Assembly (NCBI GenBank): GCA_009844885.1
Contig: VYAQ01000010.1
Span: 1-62,097 of the forward strand
Source: Gemmatimonadota bacterium
GTDB taxonomy: Bacteria > Gemmatimonadota > Gemmatimonadetes > Longimicrobiales > Gaopeijiaceae
Length of the DNA stretch: 62,097 bases
Direction: 5' to 3'
Below, piece by piece: positions 34,206 to 43,100 of the stretch. Positions within the stretch are counted from its first letter, which is position 1. Every line of letters begins with the position of its first letter. The position numbers and the translations under genes are program-made. The notes under the pieces are model-generated. The model did not search any database and was not told where the DNA came from. It saw only the letters and a program-made list of their open reading frames with translations.

Positions 34206-35439
34206 ACACCTCCACGAACTCCACGCCCAGGTCGTCCCGCCTCAGCACTGCGATCCTGCCGTGCGCCACATCCAGCACTTCGTGCGGCTGGCCCGTCACG
34301 GCGACCGTATCCTCCAGCCAGATGGGCCGGAGCACCGGGAGGCTGAGCGTCCCGACCGGCGTCCCGTCCGCCTCCAGAATGGTCCAGCGCCGCGTCACGT
34401 TGGCCAGCTTCGGGTAGTCGCCGATCCAGATCCTGCCATCGGCGTCGACGCTGATCGCCCCATAGGCCGGATAGCTGTCCCGCACCGTCGACTGCTCCAG
34501 CCTCAGGCGCCAGCTCGCGTGGACCTGCTCGGGGAGGACCGCCAGGAAGGCCTCGGTCCACTCTTCCTTCTCCGCCGCCGTGACCATGCGCGGCGAATAC
34601 CCGCCGCGAATCCGGGTAACCGGAGTGGCTCCCCTGTAGAGAGTGAGGTTCAGCGAATCGTTCGTGCCGACGATTGCGTGTGCTCCGCGTCCCGCAAAGA
34701 GCGCGGTGAGGCCGAACCCGACGGGATTCCAGACGTCGCCGACATGGCGCTCCTTGCCCGCCCACTGGCCGAGCGTATCGGCAATCTCACCCGCGTCGTT
34801 TGCGAGCACGAGGAAGACCGGACCCCGCTGGATTCCCGGGGGAAGGGTCGGCCGCGTCTCCAATGCCGCGAGCACCTCTCCGCTCTCCAGCCGGCTCAGC
34901 GGGACCGCTGCCCCGAGTCCCGCTCCCTGCTCCAGGCGGACGATGTCGGTCACGGTCCCCTGCGAATCCAGAAAGGTCAGCCGGCGTTGCCGCCAGTCAA
35001 AGACGAACGGCGCGCCATCCGGGCCGACCGCGATTCGCGTGATGTCCAGGTACTCCCCCGGCCCCTCGCCTTGCTGACCCGAGCGCGCGCGGACCGTCCC
35101 GCCGGGGTCAAGAAAGGTGAGTTCGAACAGCCCGCCGTCGGCGATCACCAGCGACGAATCCGGCAGGAACGCCGCCGCTTTGACCGACTCGAAGAAGAGG
35201 TCGGGAATGGCGGCGGTGGAATGGAGCAGCCGCAGCTCGATCTCGGGCAGGTCGAGGAGGTGGACGTCCGATATCCGGACGATCTCCACGCCTGCAGAAT
35301 CCACGGTGGTGATGGGGGTGGGGGTTGTGCCGAGTTCGGCGTTGCCGCCGGCGGCGGGCGTGTCCGATGCCGTGTCACCGCAGGCGACGGCGGTTGCGGA
35401 AAGCGCTGCGGCAGTTAGAAAGTGCGATGTGCGGAGCAT
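34168..35439 (-). CDS. 6-bladed beta-propeller lipoprotein
   Basis: 423 residues from ATG 35439 (frame open to 35481). Lipobox VAC after a hydrophobic stretch (TAAALSATAVAC), then the typical entry VDSAGVEIVRISDVHLLDLP and propeller blades; GEGPGEYLDI marks the group (GEGPxEF/Y) and DADGRIWIGDYP is another blade motif. These surface or periplasmic propellers are abundant in Gemmatimonadota; function unknown. Two further members are at 37731 and 38965. Followed in the same operon by the methyltransferase. Confidence 0.85.
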   Translation of the reverse strand: MLRTSHFLTAAALSATAVACGDTASDTPAAGGNAELGTTPTPITTVDSAGVEIVRISDVHLLDLPEIELRLLHSTAAIPDLFFESVKAAAFLPDSSLVIADGGLFELTFLDPGGTVRARSGQQGEGPGEYLDITRIAVGPDGAPFVFDWRQRRLTFLDSQGTVTDIVRLEQGAGLGAAVPLSRLESGEVLAALETRPTLPPGIQRGPVFLVLANDAGEIADTLGQWAGKERHVGDVWNPVGFGLTALFAGRGAHAIVGTNDSLNLTLYRGATPVTRIRGGYSPRMVTAAEKEEWTEAFLAVLPEQVHASWRLRLEQSTVRDSYPAYGAISVDADGRIWIGDYPKLANVTRRWTILEADGTPVGTLSLPVLRPIWLEDTVAVTGQPHEVLDVAHGRIAVLRRDDLGVEFVEVYEMAHVAGEPGA

Positions 35440-35525
35440 TGTGGGCGGCCCGTCCGGAGGGGGTTCGCAGACCTCCTCCAAATGGCAAGGGATCGGTGTC
35501 TGGACGCAAGAACCGGTCGTGACGC

Positions 35526-35549
35526 ATGAGTATATGAGTATATGAGTAG
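35526..35549. repeat. Three tandem 8-bp repeats in a divergent promoter region
   Basis: ATGAGTAT, ATGAGTAT, ATGAGTAG in direct succession, between the divergent propeller gene (start 35439) and the DUF2255 gene (start 35598). Short AT-rich tandem repeats between promoters can vary in number. Seen directly; any role is inferred. Nothing else was recognised in this 158-nt gap. Confidence 0.6.
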
Positions 35550-35597
35550 GTGATGCGCGAGCGCTGATCCTCGAGTCAATGAGAGGAGATACCGACC

Positions 35598-35999
35598 ATG
35601 TCGTCGTTGCTGGACACCGCCCTTGGGCTGGCCGACCTGGTTGACAGCTCCCTGAAGCACGAGATCAGGGCAGGGTATACCCACCGATTCATCACACTCA
35701 TGTTCGTCACGGTAGGTGCGCGCGTCTTCTGTCGGCGCTATACCTACGGAGAGCCGTCCTGGCACTCGGTTTTTCAGACGGATCCGGCTGGTCAGGTCAG
35801 GCTCGACAAGACCCTCGTGAATATCGAGGCACGGGTGCCACAGGACCTGGACGAAATCGTGCCGGACGTCGATCAGGCCTATGCCGACGCCCTGAGGAAG
35901 CTTGGGGCCAGCTACATGCTGGCGGGAGCGACCGAACCGCGGGCGCGGGAGAGCACGATGGAAATCAGGCTCGCGGAGCCTCCAGCGGGCACGCCTTAG
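35598..35999 (+). CDS. DUF2255-like small protein (133 aa)
   Basis: ATG 35598 with GAGAGGAGA upstream. The core FVTVGARVFCRRYTYGEPSW (~37-56) and DVDQAYADALRKLG (~93-106) match the DUF2255 pattern (a small beta-barrel, split-barrel flavin-like fold, followed by a helix), though the match is by eye only. No signal peptide: cytoplasmic. Function unknown. Confidence 0.68.
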   Translation: MSSLLDTALGLADLVDSSLKHEIRAGYTHRFITLMFVTVGARVFCRRYTYGEPSWHSVFQTDPAGQVRLDKTLVNIEARVPQDLDEIVPDVDQAYADALRKLGASYMLAGATEPRARESTMEIRLAEPPAGTP

Positions 36000-36030
36000 C
36001 GGCAGGAACGACGAAGCGCGGAGCCAGAGG

Positions 36031-37428
36031 ATGACGCTCAAGCACGCGATCGGACGGATCAAGGCCGCAGCCGCCCTGCTAGCTGTAGTCTCCCTCGTCG
36101 CCGCGGCGTCGCTCCGTGCGCAGTCCCACGCAGAGCCATCCGCGGATTCCCCTGTGGCCGAGACCGATTCGGCGGCTGTCGCGACGCTCGCGGCGTGGGC
36201 GGATCAGGTGTGGCTGTCCCTGCTCGACCGCGACGGTGCCTACTACGGCCGTCTGGCAGAGGAGGGCATCTTCCAGCGATTCAACCCTGAAATCCACCAC
36301 GAGTACGAGCTGGAGATCCGCGGGAGCCTCTTCCACCCCGGTGAAGACGCGCGCTGGGCCGAGCAGCCCAACGGCTTTCGGGTTGCCGGGGCCTCGATCA
36401 GCCATCCGCACATCCTCAACGTCGTGGACTGGCGTCAGGAGATCCACGTGTCCGGCCCCGTGGACCTGGTGGCACGCTACCGCCGAGAGCGATCGCTCAC
36501 GGCACGGCGCGACTACCCGCGGGTCGGCGTGCGCTGGCGCGACATGCTCGGGACGCCGTGGACCGTGCAGGTCGGGATCGGCGTCCACTACTTCAAGCCG
36601 TCCGCAGACGTGGAGGTCGCGCTGGCACGCTCCTGGAGAGACAGGGAAGACCGGAGCTGGACGCTGGAGGTGCGCCTCGCAGCGCTCGACGCCTTCAACG
36701 AAGCGATCTTCCAGGGCCTGGGAGTGAGGGCGGACGAGGTGGACGCCCACTATGACCAAGCGGGGGCTCCCCTCGCCGCGCGCACGACCCTGAGCGCCAC
36801 GGCGTCACGCTGGCGAGCGGAACTGCACGCGGGATCGAGCCGAAGAAGCGAGGTAGAGGTGACCTTTCCGGCCACCGGTCTGGCGCCGTTCATTCAGTTC
36901 GAACGGGTCGCATTCCTGGGAGGACTCCTCCAGGTCACTCCGCTCGAGCGCGTGACGTTGGCGCTGTACGGCACCTGGGCGAGGGCGGACACCGAGCGGC
37001 AGGCGCCCGCGAGCGGGCTCGGCTTCACTCTGCGCGAGCAGACGGTGACCGTGGGTGCCCGCGCGCGGACCCGCCTGAGCCCGGCGTGGGCGGTCGAGAC
37101 GGAGCTGGAGCGGGTGCGGCGACCCGAATGGCGCACGCCGGAAGGGGGCGCTCCCCGCCAGCACCGTGATCGTGGGGTCTTCGCCCGTGCCGCCCTCGTC
37201 CGGTACCCGGAGGCGGGATGGACGAGCCGCCTGGCCTACGCCCTTCTGGACCGCGACGCGGGCTTCCTGGCGCCCTGGCTCACCGCGCAGAATCATCGAC
37301 TGATCACGGAAGCGGGCCACCGGTTCCGGTCGGGCTTCGAGGTGACGGCCGGGGGCAGCTGGGACCTGGACAACTTCGGGCGGGCGCCGTTCGACGGCGG
37401 CCATCTGCGGCTGTCGGCGGTGTGGTGA
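36031..37428 (+). CDS. Large exported beta-rich (probable outer-membrane barrel) protein, unknown
   Basis: 465 residues from ATG 36031; the frame reaches back to 35902 inside the DUF2255 gene, which is rejected. Signal peptide (AALLAVVSLVAAASLRAQ, ~13-30). N-terminal part (~45-215) has mixed helices and strands (GAYYGRLAEEGIFQRFNPEI); the C-terminal half is a series of strands with charged turns ending GGHLRLSAVW, whose last aromatic residue fits barrel insertion. No family recognised. Starts 31 nt after the DUF2255 gene, so it is probably co-transcribed. Confidence 0.72.
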   Translation: MTLKHAIGRIKAAAALLAVVSLVAAASLRAQSHAEPSADSPVAETDSAAVATLAAWADQVWLSLLDRDGAYYGRLAEEGIFQRFNPEIHHEYELEIRGSLFHPGEDARWAEQPNGFRVAGASISHPHILNVVDWRQEIHVSGPVDLVARYRRERSLTARRDYPRVGVRWRDMLGTPWTVQVGIGVHYFKPSADVEVALARSWRDREDRSWTLEVRLAALDAFNEAIFQGLGVRADEVDAHYDQAGAPLAARTTLSATASRWRAELHAGSSRRSEVEVTFPATGLAPFIQFERVAFLGGLLQVTPLERVTLALYGTWARADTERQAPASGLGFTLREQTVTVGARARTRLSPAWAVETELERVRRPEWRTPEGGAPRQHRDRGVFARAALVRYPEAGWTSRLAYALLDRDAGFLAPWLTAQNHRLITEAGHRFRSGFEVTAGGSWDLDNFGRAPFDGGHLRLSAVW

Positions 37429-37471
37429 TGGGGCGGGTGTTCTTCCGAACCCTCCTCCATCCCCCACCCAA

Positions 37472-37545
<74 letters not shown>

Positions 37546-37730
37546 TGCTTGAACTTACACGATTCCGCCGCTCGATGTATGTCGTTTACGTGTGTTAATC
37601 GGCAGCGGGACAGACCCCTCGGTACTCCCACCTGGACGGCTCGTCCACCGCCGATCATACTGCTCTCTCCAGGATACACCCACCGCTTCCTCCGACACCT
37701 TCCACTCCTCTTCACACGGAGCGATCCCGC

Positions 37731-38915
37731 GTGACCAAGCGTACGCTTCTCGCCGCAGCCCTTTTCTCCTCCTTCGGCCTGTTTGTTCCGTTCGCTGCGC
37801 GACCGCCGGTCGTAGTTGTCTTGAGCCAGGGCGGTCGCTGGTGGGCGCCGAGCCGGGCGCTGGGCTTGGTCCTGGCGTTGGCGACCCTCGGCTGTGGCGC
37901 GGAAGCCGAGCATCCCGAGGCGCTTACTCCACGCTTGATCGGCCATTCACCGGCGCCACTTAGCGACAATACGTATATAGCGTTGGCCGACCCACAGACG
38001 GCTTGCATTATCGAGTCGTTCGAGTATCGGGTGGTGTGCATCGATCCCGCCGGAGCAACCGTGCGCCGCCTCGGCAGCCAGGGCGAGGGGCCTGGGGAGT
38101 TCAGAAATCCGGCGTCGATTTTCCGGCAATCCGCCGGAACGGTGGCGGTGTTCGACCCGAAACTGGCGAGGCTGACGATGTTTGCGGCCACCGGAAGCGT
38201 TACCCTGTCCAAGATCTCGTCTCCCGCACCGATATGGATTACCGCATTGCACGGGAACCGGGTGCACGGATCTGTTGGATTCGGGCCGCGGCCCAACGGC
38301 CCGCCAGAGGTGGAGAACCAGGTGTTGAATCTCACCTCGGGCGAGATCATATGGCGGCGTAGCATCTACGAAACGGCGAGAACCGAGTGTGGGAACGTTG
38401 GTTCATTATATCCTCGGCCCGGTGGAGGATATGTACTTCAGGCGTGCAAGAAAGATCTCGTGTTCCTCGCCGACCTGGATTCGGCCGCCGCCCTGGTCGT
38501 TGAATCGCCCGCGCACCGGGTGGAACTTCCTGGTCAACGCGATGTTGACGCATATCTCTCAGATGTGGCAAGGCTCGGCGGTGGGGCCGTCCCTCCTTCC
38601 GCGATGGAACCATACGCGGCGGCGTTCCGCGAAAGGCCTAAGAGTTGGTTCCATGGCCCGGGCATATTCAAGTTCGATAGCCAAGACCGTATATGGGTGG
38701 CCACGACCCGAGACCGCGATACCCACTCCTACTTCGACATCTGGGCCGACACGGAATACCTCGGTGCAGTCCAGATCCGGGGACGGCTGATGGGTTACGA
38801 CCTATTGGATTCGACTCTTGCTGTCCTGGTGGAGCGCCAGCCGGACCAGAACGGCATTGCGCCCAGGGGCATCGACTGGTACGATGTCGCCGATGTCGAT
38901 TTCGGCCGCAACTAG
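37731..38915 (+). CDS. 6-bladed beta-propeller lipoprotein, tandem copy 1
   Basis: 394 residues from GTG 37731. A lipobox (LATLGC, ~50-55) lies late, so the true start may be TTG 37821, giving a 26-residue lipoprotein signal. Propeller motifs: IIESFEYRVVCIDPAG, GSQGEGPGEFRNP (~118-130), DRIWVATTRDRD. Ends IAPRGIDWYDVADVDFGRN. About half identical by eye to the next gene along its length. Codon use and a more AT-rich composition (for example ACGTATATAGCG) differ from the lpx region, which may mean later acquisition. Confidence 0.82.
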   Translation: MTKRTLLAAALFSSFGLFVPFAARPPVVVVLSQGGRWWAPSRALGLVLALATLGCGAEAEHPEALTPRLIGHSPAPLSDNTYIALADPQTACIIESFEYRVVCIDPAGATVRRLGSQGEGPGEFRNPASIFRQSAGTVAVFDPKLARLTMFAATGSVTLSKISSPAPIWITALHGNRVHGSVGFGPRPNGPPEVENQVLNLTSGEIIWRRSIYETARTECGNVGSLYPRPGGGYVLQACKKDLVFLADLDSAAALVVESPAHRVELPGQRDVDAYLSDVARLGGGAVPPSAMEPYAAAFRERPKSWFHGPGIFKFDSQDRIWVATTRDRDTHSYFDIWADTEYLGAVQIRGRLMGYDLLDSTLAVLVERQPDQNGIAPRGIDWYDVADVDFGRN

Positions 38916-38920
38916 CTGCT
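38832..38920 (+). repeat. 89-bp direct repeat, copy 1 (3' end of first propeller gene)
   Basis: Pairs with 40000-40088 at a spacing of 1168 nt with about 6 mismatches. It covers the last ~28 codons, the TAG stop and 5 nt beyond it. The rest of the two genes is much less alike, so the ends look homogenised by gene conversion or mark the join of a duplication. Confidence 0.8.
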
Positions 38921-38964
38921 CGGAAACCGAGCCGAAAAACGGCCAGAAACCGCCTCTGAGGGCA

Positions 38965-40083
38965 TTGACCCCTCGACCCCGCCTTCTGGGCCGGGATCGT
39001 CCGAGCGGACCACGCGTCCGAGCACTCGTGGCCACACTTTTGTTTGCGGTGGCCACGAGTGTATGCGCCTCCAAAGACGAAAACGCCGAGCTGGTTGGCC
39101 TCGCCCCGTTCGCCGCAACCCCGGCTCCTCTGAGTGACAACAAGTCCGTTGCTCTGATCGGCAACGAAACCGTGTGCGTCATCGAGTCCTTCGAATTCCG
39201 CATACTATGTACCGACTCGAACGGGACGCCCATTGGCGTTTTTGGGGCTCAAGGCGAAGGGCCTGCAGAGTTCCTGAATCCCGTTCACCTCTTCAGGGAC
39301 ACGGGAGCCTCGGTTGCGGTCTACGATCGCCGCCGCGCCCGGCTGACCGTATTCGAACCCACGGGCGCCCTTCTATCCGACATCACGTTGCGCGGGCCCT
39401 ACTGGATTCACGGAGCTTGGGGCACAGTGCTCTACGGTGAGGTCGGGCTCGGGATGGGCCCCCGCGGCCCGGAAGTGGAAATCCAACTTCTGGATCGCTC
39501 CTCTGGGGACATCGTTTGGCAGCGCAGCATCTATGGGATCGCCCCTACGGAATGCGGAAGCGTCGGTACGGGTATGCCGCGGCCAAATGGCGGCTATGTG
39601 TTCTGGGCCTGCGACAGCGACCTTGTGTTTCTCGATGATCGGAATGCCGAGACTGCCAAGGTTGTCGCTATGCCCACCTATTCCGGCGAACTTCCGAACG
39701 AACGCGACGTTGAAGCCTATCTCTACGACATGGCGCGCCTCGGCGGCGCTATGTCGCTGCCCCAGTCCGCCATGGAGCCCTACGCCATGGGGTTCCGCGA
39801 GCGGCCGAAGAGGTGGTTCCACGGTTCTCGAACCTTCGCCTACGATGGCTACGGCCGTCTCTGGGTCGCAACGACCCGCAATCGCGACACTTTCTCCTAC
39901 TTTGAGGTCTGGGTCGGCACCGAGTACGCTGGTGCAGTCCAGATACGGGACCGACTGGTAGGCTACGACATTCTCGGTTCGACCCTTGTTGCGCTCGTCG
40001 AGCGCCAGCCCGACCAGAACGGCATTGCGCCCAGGGGCATCGACTGGTACGACATCGCCGATGTCGAGATCGGTCGCAACTAG
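38965..40083 (+). CDS. 6-bladed beta-propeller exported protein, tandem copy 2
   Basis: 372 residues from TTG 38965, preceded by GAGGG and lying 49 nt after copy 1; the frame is open further back into copy 1. Hydrophobic export segment LVATLLFAVATSVCA (~20-34), with a poor lipobox (SVC). The propeller motifs parallel copy 1: PAPLSDNKSVAL, VIESFEFRILC, GAQGEGPAEFLNP, GRLWVATTRNRD, and the same tail IAPRGIDWYDIADVEIGRN. Function unknown; both copies are probably on one transcript. Confidence 0.82.
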   Translation: MTPRPRLLGRDRPSGPRVRALVATLLFAVATSVCASKDENAELVGLAPFAATPAPLSDNKSVALIGNETVCVIESFEFRILCTDSNGTPIGVFGAQGEGPAEFLNPVHLFRDTGASVAVYDRRRARLTVFEPTGALLSDITLRGPYWIHGAWGTVLYGEVGLGMGPRGPEVEIQLLDRSSGDIVWQRSIYGIAPTECGSVGTGMPRPNGGYVFWACDSDLVFLDDRNAETAKVVAMPTYSGELPNERDVEAYLYDMARLGGAMSLPQSAMEPYAMGFRERPKRWFHGSRTFAYDGYGRLWVATTRNRDTFSYFEVWVGTEYAGAVQIRDRLVGYDILGSTLVALVERQPDQNGIAPRGIDWYDIADVEIGRN

Positions 40084-40088
40084 CTGCT
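40000..40088 (+). repeat. 89-bp direct repeat, copy 2 (3' end of second propeller gene)
   Basis: Second copy of the repeat at 38832-38920, again spanning the stop codon and the next 5 nt (TAGCTGCT). After it the sequences diverge at once. The 131 nt from here to 40219 contain no gene. Confidence 0.8.
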
Positions 40089-40219
40089 GAGACACGCCAC
40101 GGTCTATCTTGTGGCTGCGCACTGTGGAGACGGAGAGCCCGAGGGTCAGGCCGACGCTCGGGCGACGCCGTGCCCACCGCGCCCCACACGTTGTTCGCCA
40201 CCGAAGAGGATGCCGACCG

Positions 40220-42103
40220 ATGACCACGAGCACGATTCTGCTTCTCCTGGCGGGTGCCCAGATGGGACCCGACCGGATCGACCTCGATCCCGCCGGACTG
40301 ACCCTTGACGTCGGCGAGACCGTCACGGTCACGGCCACCGTCCGCGACGAAAACGGATCGGTGCTGGCCGACGCCCCGATCCGCTGGATCGCGATGACCC
40401 CAGAAGTCGCGGCCGTCGACCAGGCGGGGCAGGTGACCGCGGTCTCGGCAGGCGAAGCGCGCATCGCCGCGCGGTCGGGGAACGTGATGGCCTTCGCGAC
40501 CGTCGTCGTGCGGGCGCAGCCCGTCGCCAGCCTGGAAGCCGGCATGCCGGTCGCCGAACTGGTCGTCGGCACGAGCGCACCGGTGAGCGTGGTGGCGCGG
40601 GGCACGGACGGCGAGACGCTGCGTGGCCCGTCCCTCGCGTTCTCCTCGAGCAACGACGCCGTGGCCGCCGTCGACGCGATGGGGCGCGTGCATGCGCGCG
40701 GTGCGGGCCAGGCCGTCATCACGGTGTCCGCCGGAGAGGCGCGCGCCACCGCGACCGTCACCGTCGGGGAAGGGGACCCCGGCCAGGTCGTCGTCACCCC
40801 CGCCGAAGTCGAGGCCCGCACGGGCGACGTCGTCCGCTTCCGCGCGGAAGGGTCCGTGCCGCTCTACCCGGAGTGGAGCGTGAGCGGGGCCGGCGCGCAG
40901 ATCGAGACCGAGGGCGCCGAGGGCGTGTTCGTGGCCGAGCGTCCGGGCACCTATCGCATCACCGCCATCTACGGCGAGGGTCGCGCCGCCGTCGCGACGG
41001 CCGAGGTCACGACCCGCATCGCGGAGGCCGAGCTGGTCAGGGTCGGACGGGGCGCCGCCGCGGACCACCACTCCGGCGACACGTGGGTGTTCGAGGGAGT
41101 CGACGGCCGCGACTACGCCTACGTGGGCACCTTCATGTACGACTGGATGAAGGCCTGGGACGTGACCGATCCGTCTTCGCCCGTCCTCACCGACTCGGTC
41201 CAGCTGGACGCGAGACGCATCAACGACGTCAAGATCCACTCCAACAACCGCATCGGCATCCTGACCCGAGAGGGCGCTTCCGACCGCCGTAACGGCATCG
41301 TGATCCTCGATCTGGCGGATCCCGCCCACCCCACCATCATCTCCGAATACAAGCGCACGGTGCCCGGGGGGGTCCACAACGTCTGGGTCGAGGGGGATCT
41401 GGTCTACGCGGTTCACAACGGCACCCGCGACATTCACATCATCGACATCTCGGACCCGGCCGCGCCGGACGAGATCGGCCGCTGGGGACTGCCGCCGTCG
41501 GACACGAAGTCGCTCCACGACGTCATCGTCCAGGACGGATACGCCTACCTCTCGTACTGGGACGACGGCGCGGTCATGCTGGACGTGGGCGCCGGTACCC
41601 ACGGCGGCACGCCCACCGAGCCCGCCTTCGTGTCCCGCTACAAGTACCCGATCGGCAACACGCACACGGCGTGGCGTGCGGGGCGCTACCTCTTCGTGGG
41701 CGACGAGATCTTCCCGGACGACTGGGACGAGGACGCGCCGATCGAGGCGCGCGGCTACATCCACGTGCTGGACATGGTGGACCCGGAAAACCCGGTCGAG
41801 GTTGCCCGCTACGAGGTTCCCGAGGCCGGGGCGCACAACATCTGGGTGGAGGGCGACCGGCTCTACGTCGGGTACTACCAGGCCGGCCTCAGAGTCCTCG
41901 ACATCTCCGGCGAGCTGCGCGGGGACCTCTATCGGCAGGGACGCGAAATCGCCGTGCTCAAGACGACGGACTCGGAGACGACCGTTCCCAACTGGGGGAT
42001 GACCTGGGGCGCCCAGATCCACAAGGGCCACATCTTCACGTCGGACCTGAATTCGGGGCTCTGGGTGGTCAAGCTCGTCGAGGGACAGCGGATCATTTCG
42101 TAG
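40220..42103 (+). CDS. Exported protein with two Big_2-type Ig domains and LVIVD repeats
   Basis: 627 residues from ATG 40220 (GAAGAGGA 8 nt before); the frame upstream to 40109 is not protein-like. A short hydrophobic export segment (TSTILLLLAGA), then two bacterial Ig-like (Big_2) domains at ~18-97 and ~105-185 (TLDVGETVTVTATV, VTVSAGEARATATV), a third Ig-like stretch to ~275, and LVIVD/propeller repeats at ~290-627 (AWDVTDPSSPVLTDSVQL, VHNVWVEGDLVYAVH, IHIIDISDPAAPDEIG). LVIVD proteins are surface propellers of unknown ligand. Probably cell-surface or periplasmic. Confidence 0.84.
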   Translation: MTTSTILLLLAGAQMGPDRIDLDPAGLTLDVGETVTVTATVRDENGSVLADAPIRWIAMTPEVAAVDQAGQVTAVSAGEARIAARSGNVMAFATVVVRAQPVASLEAGMPVAELVVGTSAPVSVVARGTDGETLRGPSLAFSSSNDAVAAVDAMGRVHARGAGQAVITVSAGEARATATVTVGEGDPGQVVVTPAEVEARTGDVVRFRAEGSVPLYPEWSVSGAGAQIETEGAEGVFVAERPGTYRITAIYGEGRAAVATAEVTTRIAEAELVRVGRGAAADHHSGDTWVFEGVDGRDYAYVGTFMYDWMKAWDVTDPSSPVLTDSVQLDARRINDVKIHSNNRIGILTREGASDRRNGIVILDLADPAHPTIISEYKRTVPGGVHNVWVEGDLVYAVHNGTRDIHIIDISDPAAPDEIGRWGLPPSDTKSLHDVIVQDGYAYLSYWDDGAVMLDVGAGTHGGTPTEPAFVSRYKYPIGNTHTAWRAGRYLFVGDEIFPDDWDEDAPIEARGYIHVLDMVDPENPVEVARYEVPEAGAHNIWVEGDRLYVGYYQAGLRVLDISGELRGDLYRQGREIAVLKTTDSETTVPNWGMTWGAQIHKGHIFTSDLNSGLWVVKLVEGQRIIS

Positions 42104-42151
42104 CCGTGGAGGCGCGCGACTAGGCCATCGACGAAGCCGCCGAAGAGGCCG

Positions 42152-43096
42152 TTGACAGGGAACCTGGACTTCACGGGCGCGCTCGCGAGGGTGCGGCCGC
42201 ATGCGTGGCGCACGCCGGTCATCCCCCTGGATCTGCCGGGCGGGCCGCCGGCCTGCATGAAGCTCGAGTCGCTCCAGCACACCGGGTCGTTCAAGGTGCG
42301 CGGGGCGGCGAACCGGCTGCACAAGCTGAGCGCGCAAGAGCGCGAGGCGGGGGTGGTCGCCGCCTCGTCGGGCAATCACGGCCGCGCGGTGGCGACGGTG
42401 GCCGCACGGCTGGGCACGCCTGCGACGATCTGTGTGCCCGACTGGGTGGATCCGTCCAAGCTGCGGGCGATCCGGGCAACCGGGGCCCGGGTCGTCATGG
42501 CCGGCCCCTCCTACGACGAAGCGGAGGAGCGCGCCAGGACAATGGCCGAAACGGCCGGAATGGCGCTTGTCCATGCATTCGACGACCCGGACGTGATCGA
42601 AGGGCAGGGGACCCTGGGCGTGGAGCTCGCCCGCCAGCTGCCGGACGTCGAAGAAGTCATCGTGCCCCTGTCGGGCGGAGGGCTGGCGGCCGGAGTCGGC
42701 CTGGCCCTCCGTGACCGGGGCGTTCGGTTGGTCGCCGTATCGGCCCGCCGTGCCCGCGTCATGTTCCGCAGCCTGGAGACCGGCCACCCCATCGAGCTGC
42801 CCGACGAAGAAACGATCGCTTCGGCGCTTTCCGGAGGGATCGGACTCGACAACCGACTCACCTTCGCGATCTGCGGGAGCGTCATCGACGAGCACGTGGT
42901 CGTGGAAGAGAGCGACATCAGGGCGGCCGTGGCGCGCGCGTTCCGCGAACACCGCCTGGTCGTGGAGGGTGGCGGCGCCGTCGGACTCGCCGCACTGTGG
43001 TCCGGGCGCTACCGGCCACAAGGTCCGGCGGCCGTCATCGTCTCGGGGGGAAACGTGGATCGCTCGCTGCTCAAGGACCTGGTGACTGGCGGCTGA
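42152..43096 (+). CDS. PLP-dependent threonine/serine dehydratase-like enzyme
   Basis: 314 residues, TTG start with GAAGAGG upstream. Fold-type II PLP enzyme: Lys48 in GSFKVRGA is the PLP-binding lysine, SSGNHGRAVA (~72-81) binds the cofactor ring, PLSGGGLAAGVG (~176) the phosphate. No C-terminal ACT domain, so it is probably catabolic rather than biosynthetic IlvA. EutB-type hydroxyectoine dehydratase or serine racemase cannot be excluded, but no ectoine gene is near. 4 nt before the CDF gene. Confidence 0.87.
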   Translation: MTGNLDFTGALARVRPHAWRTPVIPLDLPGGPPACMKLESLQHTGSFKVRGAANRLHKLSAQEREAGVVAASSGNHGRAVATVAARLGTPATICVPDWVDPSKLRAIRATGARVVMAGPSYDEAEERARTMAETAGMALVHAFDDPDVIEGQGTLGVELARQLPDVEEVIVPLSGGGLAAGVGLALRDRGVRLVAVSARRARVMFRSLETGHPIELPDEETIASALSGGIGLDNRLTFAICGSVIDEHVVVEESDIRAAVARAFREHRLVVEGGGAVGLAALWSGRYRPQGPAAVIVSGGNVDRSLLKDLVTGG

Positions 43097-43100
43097 GCCG

